This document shows, piece after piece, positions 11,293-20,298 of a DNA stretch of 64,000 nucleotides. The DNA is from Dolomedes plantarius (Eukaryota; Arthropoda; Arachnida; Araneae; Dolomedidae), in assembly GCA_907164885.2 (NCBI GenBank), contig OU015490.1, forward strand, positions 236,659,622 through 236,723,621, written 5' to 3'. Position numbers and translations under genes: made by a program. Each line of letters opens with the position of its first letter. The first letter of the stretch is position 1. The notes beneath the pieces were generated by a model. That model did no database searches, was not told the DNA's origin, and saw nothing but the letters and a program-made list of their open reading frames with translations.

Positions 11293-12570
11293 CAGAGGCT
11301 GTTCACACATTTTTTAGACGATGTATATTGTATTCACAAAACTAAATTACATAAAATTCTTGTGTTTTAAATGTTCTATTTGACATCCCTTATTCTGAAC
11401 TATCTTTCGACACCGCAATTTCCAGGATAATAATGCCTTTTGAAGTGTCAGAAGAGGTATTCTATCCCATTCCTCCTGAACAGCTTTCCAGAGTCCTGTA
11501 AGGGTTTTGGGACGACGTTTGGATAATGCAGATTTTAAAAGTCCGAAAGCACAAAAATCCATAGGTGATACATCGGGAGATTTAGTAGGGATATCAGTGA
11601 AGGGTATGGCCTTGATACCAGTTTTTTGTTCCATTTCTTTTAGGAAATTTACAGTGGATTTTGATGTGTGACTGGCAAGCTTTGTGCTGATGGAGTCTCA
11701 AAAATTGATGGCACTGTGGGTAAAGCGATGGTATTTCATTCAGAAAAATTGGCGATAAAATATGTTCCTGATAGTATTTGTAGTTTATTTTTAACTTGCC
11801 ATTATAAGAAAAACCAGCAACAATCATGAATCCCTTAGAAAAACTTTCTTTCGATTCTTTGAACCATGTACTTAAATTTATTTCTCCCCATTTATGATAA
11901 TAAAGGGCTCTTTTTTTTGTTGCAATCATTTAAATACACCCATGATTCATTTATTGTGACAATTGTTTTCCATTTTTCTTTGGATAAGTGTTTCTCATAT
12001 AGAATTCTGCAGCGTGTCCTGCGTTCAGCGATATGATTTGGAAGAAGACGATGCACATTGCGTTTTTTCGCTTTCTTAAGATTTAAATCAACGTTTATCA
12101 TTTTTGTTTACAGTGGACACCGAGCATTTTAATGATTTTGCAACTGTCCTTTGACTAGGGGGATTTTCTTTTAACATTAAACAACGTACCTTTGCAATAG
12201 TCGAAGATGTCCATTTTTTCCTTGGATACTTGTTTGGAATTTTTGACCCACTTGAGGCTCCAATTTGACGGTTTTTTCCTTTCTTGTTGACGATATTACC
12301 TATCGACGCTTTAAATATCACAAAACCATGACTCTCACATTGTTTTTGGATAACGGAGCATGCATATTTCTCTTCGGAAAGAGCATAAATGTAGTCTTCG
12401 AACCACTGGTTTGTTAAAAACGCCATTTTGAATAAAAACAAAACTTTCAAGCCGCAGACGATAATTTTGACTTTTAAAAACATAGTACAATTGCAATTAT
12501 TTCTTTTGCAGCAAACTATTTTTTATTACCGCTTACCAAAATCGTCTAAAAAATGTGCGAACAGCCTCTG
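11293..12570 (-). mobile_element. Mariner-type DNA transposon with 30-bp TIRs
   Basis: Terminal inverted repeats begin CAGAGGCTGTTC; about 30 bp match at both ends with one difference, and each end abuts TA (11291-11292 and 12571-12572), the Tc1/mariner target duplication. Length 1278 bp. The minus strand encodes a decayed transposase. The element interrupts the LINE between polymerase and RNase H, so it is younger than the LINE. Confidence 0.92.
11347..12426 (-). pseudogene. Mariner-type transposase, frameshifted
   Basis: The start MAFLTNQWFEDYIYAL at 12426 is followed by a helix-turn-helix (RTVAKSLKCSVSTVNK), then ITINESWVYLNDCNK, FSKGFMIVAGFSYNGKLK, LHQHKACQSH and TKSPDVSPMDFCAFGLLKS, ending CQIEHLK. 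The parts fall in different frames, so at least three frameshifts are present. Of the expected acidic triad, the first position reads N (TINES) and the second H (LHQHK), while the third Asp (SPMDF) is kept. Length ~360 codons is normal. Inactive. Confidence 0.85.
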
Positions 12571-12572
12571 TA

Positions 12573-13245
12573 TATACTATGAACCCACCAATGTACGAAG
12601 AAATAAAGAAACAAGTTGTGAGTCCGTATATCAGATACAAATCCTCACAAAAAGTGAACTGGATTGAGGAAAGTTATGAGGGAGTCTCAAAACTCAAATT
12701 TCTCTTATTGAAAAATGTCAGAATAGACTGATAGACACAGATAAAGATACCTCCATGGACTGCTGGAAAAACCTATCAAACCCATTGGAGTTCAAAGATA
12801 TAGACCACTATTTAGCATCAGAGGACCTTCCTGAGAAAGATAACCCTGATGCGATACTGAAAGCTACTGCAATATCTTTGATGGAAGAAAAATACCCGGA
12901 AACCCAATGGACAAGAATATTTACTGATGGGTCCCAAATAAATGAAGCAGCCGGGCGGGTGTCTACTGTGAGTTATTTTGCCAGTGCGCACCTGTAGGGA
13001 AATATATGACTAATTTTGATGCGGAAATCTATGCTATTCATTTGCCATTAAATAATTTGAAATTTAGAGTTAATAATAACTGTTACTCCAAGGTTGTAAT
13101 ATTTGTAGATTCTAGAGTAGATATCCAAGCAGCCTCGACTAATCAGAATTGTCAAGAATAACACAAATAAAGAAGACTATAAACCACTTGAGAAGTAAAC
13201 ATAAACAAATCGCATTTCAATGGATACTTTCCCATGTGGGAATCT
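12573..13245 (+). pseudogene. LINE RNase H domain remnant
   Basis: After a linker (ENPLEFKD-like region near 12780) the frame reads TRIFTDGSQINEAAG, the first RNase H block with its catalytic Asp in TDGS. Further on, in other frames, come FDAEIYAIHL (the Glu block), VVIFVDSRVDIQAA (the second Asp block) and AFQWILSHVGI (the His block). Several frameshifts and stops are present. The element is cut off near 13245 before any 3' tail. Confidence 0.8.
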
Positions 13246-13296
13246 AATTCGAATTAACGTTCGAATTAACGAGTTCGAATTAACGAGCGTCCACTG
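13246..13296 (-). repeat. Fragment of pogo/Tigger terminal repeat
   Basis: TTCGAATTAACG is repeated three times and ends GAGCGTCCACTG followed by TA. This equals the outer end of the Tigger element at 13417-14829 in inverted sense. It is a lone end from a second copy, and it truncates the LINE. Confidence 0.75.
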
Positions 13297-13379
13297 TATT
13301 TAATAATTTCATATTTAATATTATCATATTTAATTTAATATAAATGGCAGAACTGCTTGATATTAATAGGAATTTATTT

Positions 13380-13386
<7 letters not shown>

Positions 13387-13416
<30 letters not shown>
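13387..13416. repeat. (TA)n microsatellite, left of Tigger
   Basis: A TA dinucleotide run; the Tigger element inserted into it, since a second TA run (14830-14867) follows directly after its other end. Confidence 0.95.
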
Positions 13417-13419
<3 letters not shown>

Positions 13420-14826
13420 TGGACGCTCGTTAATTCGAACTTAAAGGTTCTCGGAAAAAAGTTCGAATTATTCGATGTTAAGAGAAAATATATAACTTTA
13501 AAAGTGTATCACTGAAGAAGAAAAATCTACTAGTATGTATAACCCCAGAAAATATATTATACTATGTGATCTAAAATTAACATATTAAAAAGCAATACAG
13601 ACTTGCCTTAATCATAAAATGAAGCAGAAGATATGCAGTAGAAAGTAAACTTTAATTAAAAATACGAATTACACTTTGGAGAAAAACTGTAAAGTGGATG
13701 TATGGTGCCTACATTGTTCAGCCAACTTCTCTATTTGAAGTAAACATTTCAATTCATTTTCAGAGGAAGGTTCCATCTGAATAAATGCTTTCAGAGTTTT
13801 AATAGAGCCCATTATGGCTTTGTCCATTATGGCCGCATTAAAAATATTTTTCGGCAGGTAAGTAGAGAAAAGCCCTGGCAGTTTCCTACCGAAATTTGTG
13901 CATACGTCTTCGTTTACATCAGAGCTTTGACCACATACAGTTTGATAAGAAATATTGTGCCTTGACTTAAATCGAGATAGCCATCCATCACTGCATTTAA
14001 AATCTTCAATACCCATTCGACTTGCCAATTCATCGCCTTCGTCAGCACTAGGGATCCATTTATCGGAAAATTTCGAGATCTAACATCCTGGAATCATAGC
14101 AGTAGAGCTTTTTCTAGATCTTCTTGGGATGCATTTCTCATTCGTTTCCTTCCTCTAGCAAATTTTGATATTTCCCATGAATCTAAAATTGACTCCTTGT
14201 TTTTCAAATAAGTTGACAAGATATTTTTTTTTTAATTCTGTAGTCAGCTACTAACTTTGTTTTACATTCGCCATTCCCTACTCTCTTTAAAATTTCTACC
14301 TTTGTCTCCAAAATTAGGGTTTTGTACTTTCCACGCGTAGATATCCTGAATTTTTACACTTTCACATCACACACTGAGGAAGAAAAACTGGATCACTTTA
14401 ACTTGTCTGCACTGCAGGCATAACTGACACAGCTCCCTAGAATCTGTAGTAAAGACTGGTTTTTCTGAAATTCTAAGAAAACCGATACAAATAACGGAAA
14501 ATCGTTTTGTCCGTTAAGCAATGATAAGGACAATAGCCACTAACGTTTAGCGGAAATGCAATAGCCTAGGAATGCAGGCATGTTCCTCTTTACACAGAAA
14601 AAAATACAGGTGATTTTGACACACAATATAATAAATACAGCGTGTATTTTCTCCGTTAATTGAGGAAAATAAATTTTTTTTGTCAAATTTTTAGTTCGAA
14701 TTAACCGAAGTGATAAAAATTTAGTTCGAATTAATGAGATATTTTTAACATTAATTCCAATACAAGTTTTTTTGGGGCCTTTGGATTAGTTCGAATTAAC
14801 CGAAAGTTCGAATTAACGAGCGTTTA

Positions 14827-14829
<3 letters not shown>
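13417..14829 (-). mobile_element. pogo/Tigger-like DNA transposon, internally deleted
   Basis: TIRs begin CAGTGGACGCTCGTTAATTC on the left and are mirrored (GAATTAACGAGCGTTTACTG) at 14829, with about 25 bp matching. TA runs lie on both sides, consistent with a TA target. Total 1413 bp, shorter than an autonomous Tigger (~2.4 kb). It encodes on the minus strand a truncated CENP-B-like transposase. Inner copies of the TTCGAATTAA motif occur near 14690-14740 and 14790. Confidence 0.88.
13669..14330 (-). pseudogene. Tigger transposase with DDE core deleted
   Basis: The readable frame gives MGIEDFKCSDGWLSRFKSRH and NISYQTVCGQSSDVNEDV, the second helix-turn-helix (CENP-B type) of pogo/Tigger transposases, then KLPGLFSTYLPKNIFNA, where the catalytic domain should begin. 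The next residues belong to the far C-terminus (LIQMEPSSENEL-like, then LQFFSKV), so most of the DDE domain is missing. Upstream, broken frames to about 14330 hold remnants of the first helix-turn-helix (VEILKRVGNG). Confidence 0.8.
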
Positions 14830-14871
<42 letters not shown>

Positions 14872-15639
14872 ACCTTGCTTATTAACACCTTTTATTAGTA
14901 TAAGATCAAAATTACAATTTGATATGTAACACAACGAAAAAGGAATAATTTGGTAGTTACGTTCCAAACTTATCAAAGTAATATAAAAGATAATATAATA
15001 CTTATCCTTATAAATCACAATTTAGAGGAAATGTTTAGCATTAATTATGATCAATTTGGTTTACCTACTTATATGAGCATGCATTTGGTTTCCTTTACTA
15101 CAGTGATTAAGTTTAAGGTATCACAAAAGGTTTTTTTTTTAAAAATAGACTTGCTTTAATTTCTCGACAAAATGACACCAAAACACTAAAAAATATTTGA
15201 TTTCAAATTACAAACAGGAATTCAGTGTGAGCTGTCTATCATTATTCTTAGGGAATTTATTTTCCTAAATATACCGTCATCCGCTGGATCATCATTTAAT
15301 TCCATATGAGGGATGCTCGTGCCGAACACCTATCCTGATTTTAATCCCTATGAATTTGTAATATTTCTTAAACGTCAAGGGAATATTTTTGGAAACTGTC
15401 ATTAATCAACAGTCAAATGACAAGGACATATATGGACTGATGGCGATGTGATTTACACACTTACATGAGTGATGTTTCTGCATACGATATGGATAAATCT
15501 TTTAACATTAATGCTATTTTGGGAGCTTTGATTAAATTGGATTATGCATTTTCCCCCAAAATTTACTGCCTATCATAATCTTGATGTAAAAAAAAAACTG
15601 TTGGAATTAAACCTCGCAAGCTTTTCTATTTCGTTTATG
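14830..15639. other. (TA)n microsatellite then AT-rich non-coding DNA
   Basis: The TA run spans 14830-14867. Beyond it the only open frames are short (for instance 14950-15159, 69 codons) with low-complexity composition and no domain. Nothing else recognised. Confidence 0.6.
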
Positions 15640-15647
15640 GTCTAGTG

Positions 15648-16130
15648 CAGCTATACTCAACCTTTTTTAGTATCGGGCCACATGCATATATGTTCGTTAC
15701 ATTACGCGGGACAGAAAATAGCACACTATATCTCATAATATAATAATGTACAAAGTAAAACTCAAAACCTAAAGGTATTGAAATTTTTATTTAAAAATGA
15801 ATGTGATTTTTTTGTTGAGACACATTTTCGACTATTTTAGAGAGATCAGGTTTATACTTGGTACATGCTACTCTCAATACGTCATCACAGTAAGACTCAG
15901 TAAGCCGATTTCTATATACGTAGTTTAATATAGGCATATTTCAATTTGGAATTGGATGATTCGCATAGATACGTTAATGCGAACAACGTGAGCAGCAGGA
16001 GTCACATTTTTGTACTTTTCAGGCATTAATTCCCAAAATCATGTTTATAAAAGCACTTGCCTGATAACGAGTGTGAGTGTTTCGGGCCGCACATAGAAGA
16101 TTAGTGGGTCGCATGCGTTGAGTATATCTG
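15648..16130. mobile_element. hAT-type MITE with 8-bp target duplication
   Basis: Ends are CAGCTATACTCAAC and, in inverted sense, CAGATATACTCAAC. The 8-bp flanks GTCTAGTG (15640-15647) and GTCTAGCA (16131-16138) match at six of eight positions, and the two differences are both transitions. At 483 bp with no ORF it is a non-autonomous hAT derivative. Internal GC-rich ends (ATCGGGCCACATG... and GGGCCGCAC) are typical of this class. Confidence 0.82.
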
Positions 16131-16664
16131 GTCTAGCACAAGGTAACATATGAGATATTTTGGGAAAATATGAACATAGAAAATGTTCTGGAAATAAGAA
16201 TTTTGGAAAATTTTAATTTCATATAATCCTAACAGGATCCGCCAAAACTATTATGAAATTAGCTTGGTCATAAATCTATTACATATCCAAGATCTCAAGA
16301 TATTTCAAGAGGTACTGCTGTCTTATTACACCAGTAGTAGTCAACCTGCTCCCTACCGCCCACTAGTGGGCGTTCCAGCTTTCATGGTGGTCGATAGGTA
16401 GATTTGTCTAAAATACTGAAGCCCTTTCCTTTTCTTAATTTAATTGACTTTTTAAAAACATTGTAAAGGAAATTTTTTAAAGTATTGTTTGAAATATTTT
16501 CATAGCATTATTTAAAAATATTTTCATTAGGTTTTCATAAAATTCTTTAGTGTTTATATTTTATTACGAGTCTCAAATTAAAACGTAAAATAATGAAATC
16601 CTACGACGTAGTTTCGGGGTAGATGATACTTCATCATTATGAAGCTGCGAAATCACGAATAATA

Positions 16665-18189
16665 CACTGGTGTAAGAAATTAAGAGAATTTGAAGACCTG
16701 GTCGATTATCTCTAGAACTACTGTACCGATTTTAATGAAATTTGATATGTACATACATTGATACAAAACAAAACAAATTACCATTCAATAATTGTAATAC
16801 ACACGCATGATCGTGCGTAACACTTGTTGGAGTCGGAAGGTATGAAACAGCGATTGCAGAATAAACAAAATATGGGTAAATAGATGGGTTAATTTTGCAA
16901 CAATCGGTTAATTTCAAAATGTAACAGTAAAAATGAGTAACCACCAACGTTTAGATGATGGAATGAGGTGGCAAATTATGGGGAGGCTAGAAGCAGGCCA
17001 ATCTCAAGTCCAAATTTGTAGAGAGTTCAATTTAACGCCCAGCGTCGGGTGTAACTTATGGAAACAGTTCCAGGATACAGGATCCATCGAGAGAAAGCCT
17101 GGTCAAGATCGTCCAAGAGCCACGACGGCCAGAGAAGATCGCCATTTGTCGATTATGACGAGGCGTAACAGGAGTGCTACAGCTTCTCAGCTCTCTCGTG
17201 ACTTGTATGCAGCCACAGGAACCCGTGTATCAAGGGTGACTGTTTCCAAAAGACTTCATGATAGAGGGTTGTTTGCAAGAAGACCTGCTGTTTGCGTCCC
17301 GCTCCCTTCTACGAACAGGAGAATCCGTTTATCATGGTGCAGAGAGCATAGAGATTGGAGTATGGATCAATGGGCGACCGTTCTCTTCCCTGATGAGTCC
17401 TGGTTCAGCCTAAACACCGATTCTCGCCGTACGTTCATATGGAGGGAACCAGGGACCCGTTACCTACCCTCCACTGTCCGCGAAATCGACCATTATGGCG
17501 GAGGAGGTTTAATGGTCTGGGCAGGCATCATGTTGGATGGCCGAACACCTCTCCATGTCTTTGAAAGAGGCACTGTGACTGGTGTGAGGTATAGGGATGA
17601 GGTCTTGGAGCCATATGTTCGCCTTTTCAGGGGTGCAGTTGGACCTGAGTTCATTTTAATGGACGATAACGCGAGGCCACATAGAGCTCCTCTGGTCGAC
17701 GAAATTCTAGAGAGTGAGGATATTCGCCGGATGGATTGACCAGCCAGATCTCCAGACCGTAACCCTATAAAGCATGTCTGGGACGCTCTGGGGAGGGCAA
17801 TTGCAACTCGCAACCCCCCTCCGAGAACCATCCAGGGAATGAAAACAGCGTTGCTGAACGAGTGGGACCAATTGCCACAGGAAATGATAAACTGCCTTAT
17901 TTCAAGTATGAAATCACGCTGCGAGACCTGTATATCTGCAAGAGGGGGCCATACCCCCTATTAACCCATCAATTAACCCATTTTTTTGTTTATTCTGCAA
18001 CCGCTGTTTCATGCCTTCCGACTCCAACGAGTGTTATGCACGATCATCCGTGTGTATTACAATTATTGAATGGTAATTTGTTTTGTATTGTATCATTGTA
18101 TGTACATATCAAATTTCATTAAAATCGCTACAGTAGTTCTAGAGATAATCGACCAAGTCTGCAAATTCTCTAAATTCCTTACACCAGTG
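16665..18189 (+). mobile_element. Tc1-type transposon with ~225-bp inverted repeats
   Basis: The ends read CACTGGTGTAAG and CTTACACCAGTG, each next to TA (16663-16664 and 18190-18191). The inverted similarity continues inward for about 225 bp (for example ATTACCATTCAATAATTGTA and ACTCGTTGGAGTCGGAAGG-type blocks on both sides), a long-TIR design. Length 1525 bp. It codes for one transposase on the plus strand, broken by a single stop codon. No frameshift was seen, so the copy is fairly young. Confidence 0.93.
16933..17964 (+). pseudogene. Tc1 (DD34E-type) transposase, inactivated
   Basis: The frame from the ATG at 16933 runs 343 codons to TAA at 17962-17964, with one internal TGA at 17737-17739 (codon 269). 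The N-terminal ~120 residues form the paired-like helix-turn-helix DNA-binding region (QVQICREFNLTPSV; ATASQLSRDLY). The first catalytic Asp is in LFPDESWFSL, the second in LMDDNARPH. The third position, 34 residues after the second Asp, reads Lys in NPIKHVWD, where the family has Glu. The nonsense codon and the catalytic change each suffice to kill the enzyme. The C-terminus (GGHTPY) is intact. Confidence 0.93.
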
Positions 18190-18275
18190 TATAAAAGCGA
18201 TGAACCGAAGCAGAGCTGCGATTAGTATTCGATCTCAAAGCCGACCAGACCACGCTCATCCAGCACGAGACCATA

Positions 18276-19078
18276 AAGCCGGATTCAGACGGTGTCGTGA
18301 AACGGGCGAGAGCACTACTTGTTTTGAGCATGCGCCACGACTGGATTATTCAACAAAGGGATCCATAACCTTCTCAATTTCACACGGAACAACTGTCCTC
18401 GTTGGTCGTTAAGTTTCTCGCCCGTTGTTCAATCATGGCGAAACGTGAAGCCGGGAAAGTTGTTTGCGAACTATTAGTACATGAGTTAAAGAATCATTTA
18501 AAAAACTCAAAAACGAAAAATGAGGCGTGTCTGGGTAAAAAATCCTTTTTGGGTTCTTTTATAATAACGAATGCACTATTGAAAATGATGAAACCCTAGG
18601 TTTATATAACTCATCAACACAGGCTCCGGATTTCTTCGAGTTGACAATTTTGTTTTATTTCCTGATTATAGGAAGATCTAATGTTTTTTTTTATTTTTTG
18701 TGCCACTTCACTGATTCCAAAACCATCAATGTTCATTTCAATATATATTTCTTGCAATGCTTCATCCCTTGCATCTCTGTTCTTGTATGCTTCGGAATTA
18801 TTTTTCCACAAGCATTCCTTTTCGCGATAGAACTCGACAAACTTCATCACCTGCGCATTACTCGTTTTGTACACCCACATGTCGTCTCCTTTTCGGTAAG
18901 AATACGACTGAAGCGGTCGTGCTCACTCCAACCAGCCGGAGATTGCACGACCTGCCTATTCAAGGTCGAGCACTTACCTCCACTCCCACTACCGATAGTT
19001 ACACGAGATAGTGAACACGACCGGCTGGCCGACGGGTACTGCTCTCGCCCGTTTCACGACTCCTTGTGAACCCGGCTT
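18276..19078 (-). mobile_element. PIF/Harbinger-type element, internally deleted
   Basis: Imperfect inverted ends of about 38 bp: AAGCCGGATTCAGACGG on the left and, inverted, AAGCCGGGTTCACAAGG on the right, with GTCGTGAAACGGGCGAGAGC identical in both. At 803 bp it lacks a DDE transposase but keeps part of the accessory MADF gene. Flanks are AT-rich (CATA / TATA); a clear 3-bp TWA duplication could not be fixed. It sits between the Tc1 element and the hAT coding remnant. Confidence 0.78.
18614..18880 (-). pseudogene. MADF-domain protein fragment of Harbinger element
   Basis: The minus-strand frame reads VMKFVEFYREKECLWKNNSE then AYKNRDARDEALQEI and later GISEVAQKIKKNIRSSYNQE. This is the MADF/Myb-SANT-like fold used for DNA binding by the second gene of PIF/Harbinger elements: F-x-EFYR-x-x-ECLW and the basic third helix with a RSSYNQE ending are visible. 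About 88 codons survive, roughly one domain; no nuclease gene accompanies it. Confidence 0.75.
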
Positions 19079-19084
19079 TATACG

Positions 19085-19667
19085 TTACCAAATTACTGTG
19101 TCATTATTTATTGACAAACTTGAACTACTTAGTTGTAATCTATTGAAGAGAGAACTTCATCAGTTTTCTGAATTATCATCTAAAAAAGATGATGCAACTC
19201 CAGAGGATATTGGCAGATTCAGTAGCCACCTCAACGAACTTATATTTGACATGGAAAAAACGATTTAAAGATATTTTGTAATTGGAGGTGTATGACTGGA
19301 TGAAAAATAATTTTACCGCAAATATTGAAGAGGCTGATACAACTAGCCAAGGAGAACTGTTAAGATTTGATATGATGAAGAAAGTAAACATGAATTCAGT
19401 GGTGGTGGATATGAAAACCTTTGGCAAATTAAATAAAAAAAATACGTCTTATATTGAAATATGTGGAAAACGATATTCAGTTTATTGATACCTTTCCCGA
19501 CCTTATATCTTGTGGTATCAGGATTTAGTGCTTTTAATCATATTATGACCAAAGAAAGAATCCGCCTGAATATTTCCGAAAGAGAAGACCTTCGTTTGTT
19601 CCTTACAAAAATTAAGCCAGTTATCCAGTATTTAGTTCCGCAGCAGCAGCCTCAGGGATCTCATTAA
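19085..19667 (+). pseudogene. hAT transposase C-terminus (ZBED5-like)
   Basis: Broken plus-strand frames read LFIDKLELLSCNLLKRELHQ, FSELSSKKDD, EDIGRFSSHLNELIFDM, EVYDWMKNNFTANIEE, FGKLNKKNTSYIEICGKR, SAFNHIMTKE and RLNISEREDLRLFLTKIKP, ending QPQGSH before TAA at 19665-19667. The helical text and the final NHIMTKER-LNI-x-R-x-DLRL block match the dimerisation/C-terminal part of hAT transposases of the ZBED5/FAM200 type. At least three frameshifts. The catalytic core is absent. Confidence 0.75.
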
Positions 19668-20298
19668 TAATTTAATTATTTAAATGCAATTTCATCAGAC
19701 GTCATGCTTCTATGGATGCAAAGTTTAAATAAAAATATTTTACTACAGTAAGTTGATTTATAAAGATTCAATCTGCCAAACTTAGCGAAATACCGACACA
19801 AAGTATTTGGTAAGTAATTATTATTATATACTTTAACTTGCTGTAACTCTGCTTTATAAATTTTATAAAGTCACTTCCCTTCTTTATCAATCACAATTAT
19901 TGTGGAACCGGAGGACGGTTAGAAAATTTTACTACTAACAGAGATACAAAAATGGGCGGCAGGTATAAAAAAGTTGACTACCCCTGGTTTAATCCCATCT
20001 CCCATACAGATTATCAATGTTCAATCCATGAAGCTACAGAAGGAGGGGAAGCTAGTGTTAAAAATGTGTCTCCGATTTGGTCGCCACCACTAGATGGCGC
20101 GCGCGCCTGATCTGTTGCCGCTATAACACGGAAACCATACGCTTTAATATGGATTTTTCGGATTTTTCAAAAGAAAAAAGTTTTTTTTTAAAGTGCATTT
20201 TTAATAAGAATTTATTTATTCAACTTAACAATTGTTTATCTTCATTCAAAATGTTTATTTGAACTGCCTTTTTTGCTAAACTTCATTAAAATTCTTAA

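Larger units (their letters stand above)
9804..13245 (+). mobile_element. LINE (I/Jockey type, with RNase H), split by two insertions
   Basis: Three collinear pieces of one ORF2 lie on the plus strand: reverse transcriptase N-terminal half (9804-10135), reverse transcriptase C-terminal half (10681-11290) and RNase H region (12573-13245). The first gap holds an unclassified insert, the second a TA-flanked mariner element. The 5' part (endonuclease) is missing, and the 3' end is cut at a pogo-type terminal repeat. Presence of an RNase H after the polymerase points to the I or related Jockey clades. Confidence 0.75.
16332..19986 (+). mobile_element. hAT element relic holding a Tc1 and a Harbinger element
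   Basis: The left end CAGTAGTAGTCAAC and the right end GTTGACTACCCCTG form a hAT-like inverted pair, each followed inward by GCCGCCCA/CCGCCCAC-like text. The interior between 19085 and 19667 codes for a hAT transposase C-terminus. Two younger elements (16665-18189 and 18276-19078) are inserted. The 8-bp flanks (TATTACAC and GTTTAATC) do not match, so the two ends may not come from one insertion, or flanks have changed. The last ~320 bp recur at 39890-40207. Confidence 0.6.

Noticed and set aside
20077..20262. Shared 60-codon frames at 20077-20262 and 23091-23276 as a gene pair
   Set aside because: They are the two arms of one palindrome; similarity follows from DNA duplication and no domain is seen.
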